64,000 nucleotides of DNA. It comes from Pseudomonadota bacterium (GTDB taxonomy: Bacteria > Pseudomonadota > Alphaproteobacteria > Acetobacterales > Acetobacteraceae). This document shows, piece after piece, positions 25,015-33,213 of the stretch. The stretch lies in contig JAJZVV010000002.1 in the NCBI GenBank assembly GCA_021845595.1, positions 214,554 to 278,553 on the forward strand. The letters run 5' to 3'. The notes under the pieces are model-generated. The model ran no database searches. It was given only the letters and a program-made list of their open reading frames with translations, and was not told the origin of the DNA. How positions within the stretch are numbered: position 1 is the first letter of the stretch; each line of letters opens with the position of its first letter. The position numbers and the translations under genes were made by a program.

Positions 25015-26037
25015 TCAGCTCGCAAGCAGTTCCTTGAGCTTGTCGTCGATGAACTTCACGTCCACCGGATTGGTCCCCGGCCCGCCGGCGAAGTGGCCCC
25101 AGATCGATGGCACCGGGATCAGCTTCGCGTTCGGCATGTTGGCAACCTCGAACTCGCTGTCCGCCGGCGGGAAGTAGAGATCGGTCGCGCCCGGCATCAC
25201 ATAGGCCCGGGCCTTGATGGCGCCGAGCGCCTTCCTGAAGTCGCCGTGATAGAGCTCGTTGTCGCTGATATCGCCGTGCTGCCACGTCCACAGCATGGTG
25301 AGCAGGTTGTTCGCGTCCTTGGGAAGGAAGAATCCCTCCCAGAATGCGACCAGGAAGTCCTCCAGCGACGAGTAGCCGAGCGTCTTGAGGTCGAGTTCCT
25401 CTCGATAGAATGATTGGGAGAATCCCCAGCCCGCATAGACTCTCGCCATCGCGCGCAGGCCGATGTTGGGCTTCTCCGTGTACCACCCGCCGGCAAACGC
25501 TGCGTCCGCGGTGAGCGCGGCCTTGACGCCTTCGAGAAAGACGAAATTGTGACGCGAGCATTTGGCAGAGCCGCAGAATGGTGCGATCCGCTCCACCATG
25601 TCTGGATAGAGCGCGCCCCAATGAAACGTCTGCAGCGCGCCCATCGACCAGCCCGTCACCAAGCGAATGCGGCTGATGCCGAACTTCTCGGTCACCAGCC
25701 GGTGCTGCACGCGGACGTTGTCGCACGCAGTGATTTTGGGGAAGCGGGGGCCGTTATACGGCTCGGGGGTGTTGGACGGGGACGAGGAAAGGCCATTGCC
25801 GAGCATGTTGGGGATGATGATGAAGTACTTTGCCGGATCGAGCGCCATCCCCGGGCCGACCAGCCACTCGTTCTCATAATGCTGGCCGGAATACCAGGTC
25901 GGGTAGACGATGACATTGTCCTTGGCCGCGTTCAGCGTGCCGAAGGTCTTGTAGGCGAGCCGGCAGCCGCGCAGTGTCGCGCCCCCTTGCAGCCGGACAT
26001 CGCCGAGTTCGAAGATTTCGTAGTCCATGTCGATCAT
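25015..26037 (-). CDS. Alpha/beta hydrolase of the homoserine acetyltransferase (MetX) group
   Basis: 340 residues. The fold and order of motifs match MetX-type acyltransferases: FKTFGTLNAAKDN-like entry (AYKTFGTLNAAKDNVIVYPT), the nucleophile elbow GWSMGALQTFHWG, catalytic Asp in MPGATDLYFPPADSE and His in SIWGHFAGGPG. True MetX enzymes carry LGGSMGG at the elbow and acetylate homoserine; here the elbow differs (VTGWSMGA) and context is amide uptake and hydrolysis, so it may be a hydrolase or another acyltransferase. Start ATG 26037 or ATG 26028. It is sandwiched between the permease and the amidase with gaps of about 50 bp, consistent with one operon. Confidence 0.8.
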   Translation of the reverse strand: MIDMDYEIFELGDVRLQGGATLRGCRLAYKTFGTLNAAKDNVIVYPTWYSGQHYENEWLVGPGMALDPAKYFIIIPNMLGNGLSSSPSNTPEPYNGPRFPKITACDNVRVQHRLVTEKFGISRIRLVTGWSMGALQTFHWGALYPDMVERIAPFCGSAKCSRHNFVFLEGVKAALTADAAFAGGWYTEKPNIGLRAMARVYAGWGFSQSFYREELDLKTLGYSSLEDFLVAFWEGFFLPKDANNLLTMLWTWQHGDISDNELYHGDFRKALGAIKARAYVMPGATDLYFPPADSEFEVANMPNAKLIPVPSIWGHFAGGPGTNPVDVKFIDDKLKELLAS

Positions 26038-26086
26038 ATCCCTGTCATTGTGGCGGGCCTGCAGGCGCGCCTGTGGACCGCGACGG

Positions 26087-27427
26087 TCAGGCGTAGCGGG
26101 GCGCGAGCCGCATCACGCGTGCGAGAATGCCGTAGGCGACACCAGCGACGATAAAGGCCGAGAGCGCGGTTGAATATTCGGGCGCGGTTTCGCTGACGAT
26201 GAAGGCGATGATGGAGCCGGCCGCCCAGGCGAGGAAAGCCGCAGGACTCCACTCCACACTCGCCTCCGCGCCGGGGCGGACGATGTACTGATCGACCAGA
26301 ATGATCGCGCCGATCGGCGGCACCAGGACGCCCAGCAGCGTCAGCCACTGGATGAAAAACGCCCAGACATTGCCCGCGGCGACGATGATGCCGATGGCTC
26401 CGAGGACGATGGCCAGCAGCCGCATATGGCTGCCCATGATTCGCGACCAGCCGGTGGCCGCATTGTACAGGCAGTGCGAGCAGACGGAGCCGAGATTGAA
26501 GTAAAGGAAGAGGAAGGCGAGACCGCTCAGCCACGCCGTCTCCTTGGTGTTCAGGTAGCCGAACATGTTGTCGGCGCCGAAGGGGTTCTGGTCCGGTGTG
26601 GCGAGAGCCGCGGTTGTGATGCCGCCCACGAGCATCGCGGCGAGGTTGGCGAACGGGAACGCACTGAAGGTGGAAATCAGCGAGCTGGCGCTATCCTTTG
26701 CCCAGCGGTTGAAATCGGCGGTGACGGTTCCCGCGTCGACGAACAATGTCAGGACGATGGTGAGACCGACGCCCATCGGCATCGAAGCCTGGCCGTGATT
26801 GCCGGCGTAGGAGAGGACCGCATCCCAGCCATGGGCGGCGACCGCATCGGCGGCGACGTAGACCCCCAGAAGCACGAAGAGCGGCACCGAGACGAGGCCG
26901 ATATAATGCAGGCCGCGCACGCCGACGAACGTGATGGCGATGTAGAGCAGGCCCGCGATGACGGTCATCATCACGTAGTTCAGATGGTACGTGCTGGCGA
27001 CTAGGTTTCCGGTGATCCCGGTCTGCACCGCATACCAGCCGAGGAGCAAGGTCGAGAGAAGGCCCGAGGCGAAGACATACCCTTTGCGTCCGAAGACGAT
27101 GCTGGCGAGGAGCGCGAAATTCAGCCCCCGCCGAGTTCCAAGGACGCCGAGCGCCCCGACATAGGCGAACATCAGCAGATTGCCGATGATCATGGCGGCC
27201 AGCGCGCGCTGGAATCCCATGCCAAGCACGAGAACGGAACCGGTCATCGCGCCGGTGATGATCATGGGAAAGCCGATCCAGACCATGGTCACGGAAAAAA
27301 GGCTCCGCCGGGCGCTGATCGGCACCGGCAGATGTTCGTATTCTTCGCCGAGGACATGATCGATCTGGTTTTCGACGACTTCGACCTCGGCGCGCACGGA
27401 GTGCCCGTGCGGGTCATGCTGACTCAT
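26087..27427 (-). CDS. NCS1-family permease (cytosine/purine/hydantoin type)
   Basis: 446-residue inner-membrane symporter with twelve hydrophobic segments. The NCS1 entry EYEHLPVPISARRSLFSVTM and TM1 region VWIGFPMIITGAMTGSVL resemble CodB-type cytosine permeases. LNFALLASIVFGRKGYVFAS and WYAVQTGITGNLVAST carry the family pattern around TM3-TM4. The start is ATG 27427 with AGGAG six bases upstream; an earlier frame start lacks a site. First gene of the minus-strand arm, divergent from amiC. Substrate not fixed: likely a nitrogen-rich small molecule such as a pyrimidine, hydantoin or amide. Confidence 0.87.
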   Translation of the reverse strand: MSQHDPHGHSVRAEVEVVENQIDHVLGEEYEHLPVPISARRSLFSVTMVWIGFPMIITGAMTGSVLVLGMGFQRALAAMIIGNLLMFAYVGALGVLGTRRGLNFALLASIVFGRKGYVFASGLLSTLLLGWYAVQTGITGNLVASTYHLNYVMMTVIAGLLYIAITFVGVRGLHYIGLVSVPLFVLLGVYVAADAVAAHGWDAVLSYAGNHGQASMPMGVGLTIVLTLFVDAGTVTADFNRWAKDSASSLISTFSAFPFANLAAMLVGGITTAALATPDQNPFGADNMFGYLNTKETAWLSGLAFLFLYFNLGSVCSHCLYNAATGWSRIMGSHMRLLAIVLGAIGIIVAAGNVWAFFIQWLTLLGVLVPPIGAIILVDQYIVRPGAEASVEWSPAAFLAWAAGSIIAFIVSETAPEYSTALSAFIVAGVAYGILARVMRLAPRYA

Positions 27428-27494
27428 GAAGAACTCCTGGTGTGTAGGATGGGGAGTGCAATTGCCCGCGCGCAATGGCAGGTGGCTGTAAGGC

Positions 27495-27509
27495 GCAAAC
27501 ACAGGGCCC
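27495..27509 (-). promoter_or_regulatory. Possible sigma-54 promoter for the NCS1 permease arm
   Basis: On the minus strand GGGCCCTGTGTTTGC has GG and GC dinucleotides separated by ten bases with TTTGC as the -12 element. The -24 half (GGGCCC) departs from TGGCAC at two positions. It is about 70 bp before the permease ATG. Found by eye, so chance occurrence is real. Confidence 0.3.
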
Positions 27510-27897
27510 GGCGGACGGTTCCCAGGACCATTTGGCGCGTACACTGGACGGGCGACGCTGCCCGCCGGCGGGTCACGGCGAGGTGCCGGACCGCGATCAG
27601 ACCCATAGACTACCGCCTCTTGGTCATGCCAGCAAGTTCACAAACTCGTGAATGGACTCCCGATGCCCCCAGGGCGGCCATTGAGCGCGCGAATAATAGG
27701 CATTGAAGGCCGATCGCCGGCATGATAGACCGAATTGCGCGGAAAATATGCAACTCAACAGCCGCTTTCCCTGCGCGGCAGGCGTATCGCCGGCTTCGGA
27801 CGGCCAGCGGCAAAGGCGAGGGTGCGGCGACGGGGGTGATCAGCGGCTCGATGCGCAATCTGCGGGGGTGGGTCCGATGCGACGGTGGCATGGGCGG

Positions 27898-27913
27898 CGG
27901 CTGTGGTCTTGCT
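27898..27913 (+). promoter_or_regulatory. Possible sigma-54 promoter upstream of amiC-amiR
   Basis: CGGCTGTGGTCTTGCT has GG-N10-GC spacing, a perfect TTGCT -12 element and GGC in the -24 element (consensus TGGCACG-N4-TTGCW). It would start transcription about 75 bp before the amiC ATG. Nitrogen-regulated amide genes are plausible sigma-54 targets; no NtrC-binding dyad was recognised. Confidence 0.35.
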
Positions 27914-27998
27914 CCAGCCGACCGGCCGGGCGATAAACCGTCACGCGTCGGATGCAAGGGTACGACGACGGTACCTACCCCGACGACAGGAGGATGCG

Positions 27999-29150
27999 AT
28001 GGCTCGAACGAGTGATCGCCGCGATGATGCATGGCGCGTGGGCGTTCTGTTCTCGCACAGCGGGTTCATGGCGATCATCGAGGAGACGCAGCTTCGCGGG
28101 ACGTTGCTGGCGATCGACGAGATCAACGCCGCCGGCGGCGTCAACGGCCGTGAACTTGTCCCCGTCATCTACGATCCCGGCTCCGAGCCCGTCGTGTTCG
28201 GCCAGCTCGCCAAACGATTGATGGTGGACGATGCCATCAGCACCATCTTCGGTTGTTATACGTCGAGCAGCCGAAAGGCGGTCATTCCGGTGGTGGAGCG
28301 GCTCAACGGGCTGCTCTGGTACCCAACCCTCTACGAAGGGTTCGAGTTTTCCCCGAACGTCATCTATACGGGTGCGGCGCCGAACCAGAACAGCGTCGTG
28401 CTCTCGCGTTATTTGATGGAGAATTTCGGTCCTCGCATCTTCTTCGTCGGCTCGGATTATATCTATCCGCGCGAATCGAACCGGATCATGGCGGAGCTGG
28501 TGCGCCGACAGGGTGGAGACGTCGTCGGCGAAGTCTACGTGCCATTGCGCGCGCAGAGATCGGATTTCCGGTCCGCCATGCGTCTGATCAAGGCGGCCCG
28601 GCCGGACGCGATCTTCTCCACTGTCGTCGGCGACGGGACGGTCTATCTCTACCAGTCCTATTTCGATGCAGGGTTCGATTCCGCAAACATGCCGATCGCG
28701 AGCCTCACCACTACCGAGGCCGAAATTCGTGCCATGGGGTTCGATGTCGGGAAGGGACACATCACCGCAGCGTCCTATTTCCAGAATATTGGCGGGTCGT
28801 GCAATGAACGGTTCGTCTCCCGATACCAGAAGCGGTACGGCGCGGACGAGCCCACCAATGCGTGTGTCGAAGCGGCTTATTTCCAGGTCCATGTTTTCGC
28901 CAAAGCGCTGGAGAGCACGAACTCCATGGCGACGGACGTGCTGCGTACCATGGTTCTCGGAACGGAGTACGAGGCGCCACAGGGCGCGATCAGTATCAAC
29001 GAGACATCCAACCACGCCGATCTCTGGACGCGGATCGGTCGGGTCAACCGATGCGGGCAGTTCGACGTTGTCCTGCAGTCCCAGGATGTGGTGCCCGCCG
29101 ACCCGTACATGGTCGGGGCCGGTTGGGGTCTTGCGGCAGGGTTGACGTGA
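27999..29150 (+). CDS. amiC: Aliphatic amide sensor / AmiR-binding negative regulator
   Basis: 383-residue periplasmic-binding-protein-fold sensor. In Pseudomonas, AmiC binds short aliphatic amides in the cytoplasm and in their absence sequesters AmiR. Here the protein starts MARTSDRRDDAWRVGVLFSH with no signal peptide, as expected for a cytoplasmic sensor. LLAIDEINAAGGVNGRELVP, YTSSSRKAVIPVVERLNGLL, WYPTLYEGFEFSPNVIYTGA and FVGSDYIYPRESNRIMAEL are conserved in this group and are shared with the transporter binding protein two genes later. Start ATG 27999 with AGGAGG five bases upstream. Followed after three bases by amiR, so sensor and effector are made together. Confidence 0.9.
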   Translation: MARTSDRRDDAWRVGVLFSHSGFMAIIEETQLRGTLLAIDEINAAGGVNGRELVPVIYDPGSEPVVFGQLAKRLMVDDAISTIFGCYTSSSRKAVIPVVERLNGLLWYPTLYEGFEFSPNVIYTGAAPNQNSVVLSRYLMENFGPRIFFVGSDYIYPRESNRIMAELVRRQGGDVVGEVYVPLRAQRSDFRSAMRLIKAARPDAIFSTVVGDGTVYLYQSYFDAGFDSANMPIASLTTTEAEIRAMGFDVGKGHITAASYFQNIGGSCNERFVSRYQKRYGADEPTNACVEAAYFQVHVFAKALESTNSMATDVLRTMVLGTEYEAPQGAISINETSNHADLWTRIGRVNRCGQFDVVLQSQDVVPADPYMVGAGWGLAAGLT

Positions 29151-29153
29151 ACG

Positions 29154-29783
29154 ATGGTGCTCTCCGGCTCTGACCGACGGACCGCGGGCGGAACGGGTGG
29201 CGAGGCTTCGTCGCTGCGCGGCGAACTGGCGCGGCTCGACATTCTCGTTGCCGTTCCGGGCGACGAGTCCGGCATCTTCCTGATCCGCGAGCTGCAGCGC
29301 ACGCGCGCCACCGTACGCCATCTCTGGCCCTTACCGGAGACACTGCCGGAGAGTGCGGACGTGATCTTCAGTGATCTGACGGATGGACTCTCCGCGCGGC
29401 TTGCGTGGGTGCCCGGTTGTGCAAAGTCGGCCCTGGTCGGCATATTGCCGGCGCAGTTCGAGGGAGACCTGGACCTTCTCCGCACGCTGGCGGTGGATGC
29501 GGTGCTGCATCGCCCATTCACGGCGCGCGCCGTGCTGACGAGCCTGGTGATGGCCTGGACGCGGTTTGGCTATGAGCGCCGCCTGCGGCAGCGCATCGCG
29601 AAGCTGGATGAGACCTTGCGCTCGGTCCGCATCGTCGAGCGCGCCAAGGCGATTCTGATCACCGGCCGGAAGCTCAGCGAGGACGATGCCTATCGTTTCA
29701 TGCAGCGCCAGGCGATGGATCGGCGCGTGCCGATTGCCGCGATCGCGACAGCGATCATTGACTCCCAGCGGATGCTCGGCTAA
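29154..29783 (+). CDS. amiR: ANTAR-domain transcription antiterminator AmiR
   Basis: 209-residue RNA-binding antiterminator. The N-terminal half is a degenerate receiver-like domain (RLDILVAVPGDESGIFLIRE, DVIFSDLTDG, AALVGILPAQ-like) lacking the usual phosphoacceptor pattern, as in AmiR, which is controlled by AmiC binding instead. A coiled region (RRLRQRIAKLDETLRSVRIV) leads to the ANTAR domain: ERAKAILITGRKLSEDDAYR then FMQRQAMDRRVPIAAIATAI. The domain contacts paired hexaloop RNA hairpins, and such a pair with a terminator lies just downstream of this gene. Starts three bases after amiC. Confidence 0.92.
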   Translation: MVLSGSDRRTAGGTGGEASSLRGELARLDILVAVPGDESGIFLIRELQRTRATVRHLWPLPETLPESADVIFSDLTDGLSARLAWVPGCAKSALVGILPAQFEGDLDLLRTLAVDAVLHRPFTARAVLTSLVMAWTRFGYERRLRQRIAKLDETLRSVRIVERAKAILITGRKLSEDDAYRFMQRQAMDRRVPIAAIATAIIDSQRMLG

Positions 29784-29809
29784 CCATCCCTGCTAGGTTG
29801 CTTGCAACC

Positions 29810-29845
29810 GACGGCAGCGTCGCCGTCTGAAACAGTGGCAGTTTC
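29810..29845 (+). ncRNA. Dual-hairpin ANTAR (AmiR) RNA target in transporter leader
   Basis: Hairpin P1: GACGGC (29810-29815), hexaloop AGCGTC (29816-29821), GCCGTC (29822-29827). After one base comes P2: GAAAC (29829-29833), loop AGTGGCA (29834-29840), GTTTC (29841-29845). ANTAR targets are two close hairpins with hexaloops having A at position 1 and G at 4; P1 fits exactly and P2 has A1 and G4 with one extra 3' A. P2 ends directly against the terminator. The position just after amiR and before the amide transporter fits AmiR antitermination. Confidence 0.75.
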
Positions 29846-29885
29846 GCCCCCGCTGGGGCCCCATTGGGGCCGCTCGGGGGCTTTT
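29846..29885 (+). terminator. Intrinsic terminator in AmiR-controlled leader
   Basis: Arms GCCCCCG (29846-29852) and CGGGGGC (29875-29881), with an inner GGCCCC/GGGGCC stem closing on ATT, followed by TTTT at 29882-29885. The transporter ribosome site GGGAGG begins a few bases later, so readthrough of this hairpin would be required for expression. Confidence 0.82.
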
Positions 29886-29901
29886 GCGTTTGGGAGGCTT
29901 C

Positions 29902-31158
29902 ATGGCACAATTCTCAAGGCGCGGCGTCGTCAAAGGCGTCGCGGGGCTGGCCGGCGCTGCGACATTCGGATTTCCGCAGATCTGGATCAAGAACTCCGGT
30001 CTGGCGCGTGCGGCGGGTGGCGAGATCAAGGTCGGCGTGCTGTACTCGCTGACAGGGACGACGGCGATCATCGAGACGTCGCTCAACCAGGCGACGCTGA
30101 TGGCGATCGAAGAAATCAATGCGGCCGGCGGGGTCAACGGCCGCAAGCTGGTTCCGGTCGTGGAGGATCCTGCGTCCGATCCGGCGACGTTCGCCGAAAA
30201 GGCGCGGAAGCTGGTGATCGGCGAGAAGTGCGTGAGCGTGTTCGGTTCATACACGTCCGCCAGCCGCAAGGCGGTGTTGCCGATATTCGAACGCTACCAC
30301 AATCTCTACTGGTATCCCACCCTCTACGAGGGTCGGGAATGCTCCATGAACGTCATCTACACCGGTGCGGTGCCCAACCAGCAGCAGCGCGACTTCGTCC
30401 CGTGGCTCGTGAAGAATTTCGGCAAGCGGTTCTATCTGATCGGATCGAATTACATCTATCCGAAGGAGGAGAACAACGTCTGCAAAATTCTGCTCCAGAA
30501 GCTCGGCGGCGAGGTCGTCGGCGAGGAATATGTGCCGCTGGGGCACTCCGAGTTCAGCTCCGTAATCGAGAAATTCAAGAATACGAAGCCGAACGTGATC
30601 TTTTCGACCGTCGTCGGGGACTCGGTGGTGGCGCTCCATCGGCAATATAAGGCCGCCGGGCTCGATCCCGCGAAAATGCCGATGGCCAGCCTGACGACCT
30701 CCGAGGAAGAAGTGCGCGCGATGGGCGGTGAATTTGCCCTCGGTCACTTCACCTCGGCGCCCTACTTCATGTCGTACGAGTCACCGGAGAACGCGAAGTT
30801 CGTCGCCGCCATCCAGAGCAAATACGGGAAAAACGCGGTGACGAATTTCGTGTCCGAGCCGGCGTATTTCCAGGTCCACTTGTTCGCTCAGGCGGCGGCG
30901 AAGCTTGCCGGGTCCGACCTGACCCCTCCCACCATCCGCGAGGCGGCGTGGGGCCAGGAATACAAGGCGCCCGAAGGGCTGGTGAAGATCGACGGGCAGA
31001 ATTCCCATACCTATCTGTGGCCGAAGATCGGCGAGGCGCAGATGAATGGGCAGTTCAAGATCATCGAGCAATCCAAGGAGTGGGTCGAGCCGGATCCCTA
31101 TTGGGCGTACCCCGGCCAGGTCTGCACGCCCAAGGGCATGGTGGAGAAGAAAGCCTGA
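29902..31158 (+). CDS. Urea/short-chain amide ABC transporter substrate-binding protein
   Basis: 418-residue periplasmic binding protein of the UrtA/FmdD type (Peripla_BP_5/6). A twin-arginine leader (SRRGVVKGVAGLAGAATF) predicts Tat export. The mature part opens IKVGVLYSLTGTTAIIETSL and holds SYTSASRKAVLPIFERYHNL, LYWYPTLYEGRECSMNVIYT and LIGSNYIYPKEENNVCKILL, features of urea and amide binders rather than branched-chain amino acid binders. Start ATG 29902 after GGGAGG. It is the first gene of a full five-gene transporter and is preceded by the AmiR leader. Strongly similar along its length to the upstream amiC sensor, so both probably read the same ligand. Confidence 0.9.
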   Translation: MAQFSRRGVVKGVAGLAGAATFGFPQIWIKNSGLARAAGGEIKVGVLYSLTGTTAIIETSLNQATLMAIEEINAAGGVNGRKLVPVVEDPASDPATFAEKARKLVIGEKCVSVFGSYTSASRKAVLPIFERYHNLYWYPTLYEGRECSMNVIYTGAVPNQQQRDFVPWLVKNFGKRFYLIGSNYIYPKEENNVCKILLQKLGGEVVGEEYVPLGHSEFSSVIEKFKNTKPNVIFSTVVGDSVVALHRQYKAAGLDPAKMPMASLTTSEEEVRAMGGEFALGHFTSAPYFMSYESPENAKFVAAIQSKYGKNAVTNFVSEPAYFQVHLFAQAAAKLAGSDLTPPTIREAAWGQEYKAPEGLVKIDGQNSHTYLWPKIGEAQMNGQFKIIEQSKEWVEPDPYWAYPGQVCTPKGMVEKKA

Positions 31159-31216
31159 GCAGGCTTGACGGGCGGCGGCGGACCTCGGTCCGTCGCCGTC
31201 AACGCGAGGACCATGC

Positions 31217-32089
31217 ATGACGGATATCTTCAACCAGGTTTTTTCGGGCCTCAGCATCGCCTCGATTCTGCTGCTGATATCGCTCGGCTTGGCGATCATC
31301 TACGGCACTGTCGGGGTCATCAACCTGGCGCATGGCGAGTTTGTGATGCTCGGGGCCTACGCAGTGTGGTTCCTGGAAGACCATTTTGGATTAGGGCTGT
31401 TTCCCTGCATCGTGCTGGCGTTTTTCGCGGTCGGCACGCTGGGTTGGGTGGTCGAACGACTGATCATTCGCCGGCTCTATGGGCGGGTGTTGGACACGAT
31501 CCTGGCGACGTGGGGTCTTGGCGTCATCCTTCAGCAGGCAATCCGACTGAGCGCAGGGGCCGAGCTGCGATATGTGCAGATGCCGCCCGGCCTCAGCGCC
31601 GCGGTCCATTTCGCCGGGGTCGACGTGTCGGCTTACCGGCTGTTCGTGCTGGCTCTGACCGCCATTCTCCTGGCCGTCACCTACGTGCTGATCTTCCGCA
31701 CCCGCTTCGGGATGCGTCTGCGCGGCGTGGTGCAGAACCCGGAGATCGCCCGGTGCTTCGGCGTGAACACCTCGCAGATCTATGCGATGACGTTCGCGTA
31801 TGGCGCCGGCCTCGCCGGTATCGCCGGCGCGCTGGTCTCGCCACTCAAGAGCGTCTCGCCGGACATGGGCACGGGCTATGTCGTTGATGCGTTCATGGTG
31901 GTCGTGGTCGGCGGCGTCCAAAGCCTTCTCGGCACGGTCGCGAGCGCGGGGATCATTGGGGAGTTGTCCGGTGGGCTTGCCTATCTCTCGAACGATACGA
32001 TCGCCAAGGCCATCGTTTTCCTTGGCGTGGTGGTGCTGATCCGCTTCCGGCCGCAAGGCCTGTTCGCCCTCCGCGTGCGGCGAGGCTGA
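31217..32089 (+). CDS. Urea/amide ABC transporter permease (UrtB/LivH type)
   Basis: 290-residue inner-membrane permease of the LivH/UrtB group. About eight membrane helices; the N-terminus MTDIFNQVFSGLSIASILLL leads into GLAIIYGTVGVINLAHGEFV, the conserved INLAHGEF motif. YVVDAFMVVVVGGVQSLLGT is the family EAA-like loop region, with the C-terminal IRFRPQGLFALRVRRG ending. GAGGA precedes the start. Pairs with the next permease, three bases downstream. Confidence 0.9.
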   Translation: MTDIFNQVFSGLSIASILLLISLGLAIIYGTVGVINLAHGEFVMLGAYAVWFLEDHFGLGLFPCIVLAFFAVGTLGWVVERLIIRRLYGRVLDTILATWGLGVILQQAIRLSAGAELRYVQMPPGLSAAVHFAGVDVSAYRLFVLALTAILLAVTYVLIFRTRFGMRLRGVVQNPEIARCFGVNTSQIYAMTFAYGAGLAGIAGALVSPLKSVSPDMGTGYVVDAFMVVVVGGVQSLLGTVASAGIIGELSGGLAYLSNDTIAKAIVFLGVVVLIRFRPQGLFALRVRRG

Positions 32090-32091
32090 CG

Positions 32092-33213
32092 ATGGAGGGA
32101 CAGCACAAGCACCCGATCTGGGCCAAACTCGTCGGCTACGCGGCCTTCTGCGTCGTCATCCTGATTCTTCCGCTGTTCATCACCGATGATTACCTGCTCA
32201 ACAAACTCGCCCGGTATCTCGTGTTCGGCCTGGTCGCGATGGCCTTGTCGATCTCATGGGGGTACGCTGGCATCCTCAATCTTGGCCAGGCCGTGAGCTT
32301 TGGCCTGGGCTCCTACTGCATGGCGATGGCGCTGAAGCTCCGCACCATTCCGATCCAGACCGGGGCCGAGGGCCTGCCCGACTTCATGGTCTGGAACAAC
32401 GTGAAGTCGCTGCCGTGGTTCTGGGAGCCGTTCCACTCCTACGGCTTCGCGATCGCGGCAGGCGTGCTGGTGCCAACGATCCTGGCGTTGCTGATCGGCA
32501 CCTTCGTCTTCCGCGCCAGGGTCACGGGCGTGTATGTCTCGATCATCACGCTTGCGCTGCTCGTCGTGATCAACCTCGTCGTCATCGACCGCCAACGCCT
32601 GACCGGGGGCTTCAACGGGCTCACGGACCTGGCACCGCTTGAACTCTTCGGGCTGACATTCGATCCCTACGCGCACGCGACCTACTATCTCATCGCTGTG
32701 TCGCTCGGAGCGGCGCTGTTTCTCGGTCTTGCGGTCGTGCACAGCAAGACCGGCCTGATCATGCAGGCGATCCGTGACGATGAGAACCGGGTCCGCTATT
32801 TCGGCTACGACGTCGCCGCGTATCAGACTTTTGCGCTGTGTCTTTCCGCAGCGGTCGCCGGCTTCGCCGGAATGCTCTACACCTTGGTGATGGCGTTCGC
32901 GTCGCCGACATTCCTTGCCGTCCCCGTCAGTCTCTCGATCGTGATCTGGTCCGCGGTCGGTGGCCGCGCGTCGCTGCTCGGATCGGCGATGGGGGCGATC
33001 ATCGTCACCGGCGTGCAAGGGAGCTTGTCGGACACACCGGCCTTTCTGGAGACCTGGACGCTCATCATGGGCGCGCTGTTCATCATCGTCGTTCTGTTCC
33101 TGCCGCGCGGACTGATCAGTCTGGTGGATCGAATTCCCCTTGGCGGCAGCGCGCGGCGCCGCGCCGCGGCGGCAACGGGTGCAGCCAGCAGGAGCGGCAT
33201 CAATGCCGGCTAG
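32092..33213 (+). CDS. Urea/amide ABC transporter permease (UrtC/LivM type)
   Basis: 373-residue second permease. Motifs include ISWGYAGILNLGQAVSFGLG (LivM/UrtC signature), TGVYVSIITLALLVVINLVV and KTGLIMQAIRDDENRVRYFG, the cytoplasmic coupling loop. It is longer than LivM because of an extended loop (KLRTIPIQTGAEGLPDFMVW), seen in UrtC proteins. Starts two bases after the first permease; its last 11 bases overlap the ATPase gene. Confidence 0.9.
   Translation: MEGQHKHPIWAKLVGYAAFCVVILILPLFITDDYLLNKLARYLVFGLVAMALSISWGYAGILNLGQAVSFGLGSYCMAMALKLRTIPIQTGAEGLPDFMVWNNVKSLPWFWEPFHSYGFAIAAGVLVPTILALLIGTFVFRARVTGVYVSIITLALLVVINLVVIDRQRLTGGFNGLTDLAPLELFGLTFDPYAHATYYLIAVSLGAALFLGLAVVHSKTGLIMQAIRDDENRVRYFGYDVAAYQTFALCLSAAVAGFAGMLYTLVMAFASPTFLAVPVSLSIVIWSAVGGRASLLGSAMGAIIVTGVQGSLSDTPAFLETWTLIMGALFIIVVLFLPRGLISLVDRIPLGGSARRRAAAATGAASRSGINAG

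Larger units (their letters stand above)
27428..27998. other. Divergent control region between NCS1 permease and amiC
   Basis: 571 bp without a supported gene. It lies between two divergent arms of the amide/nitrogen region and should carry both promoters. It contains two possible sigma-54 sites described separately, and a local AT-richer segment near 27690-27760 (GAATAATAGGCATTG, GGAAAATATGCAACTC). The amiC ribosome site AGGAGG is at 27988-27993. Open frames in it lack ribosome sites. Confidence 0.55.

Noticed and set aside
25015..26037. Calling this gene metX
   Set aside because: Elbow and context differ from homoserine acetyltransferase, and amide-type neighbours argue for another reaction.
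29791..29809. GGTTG-CTTG-CAACC as ANTAR P1
   Set aside because: Four-base loop lacks the hexaloop A1/G4 pattern; the following GACGGC hairpin fits better.
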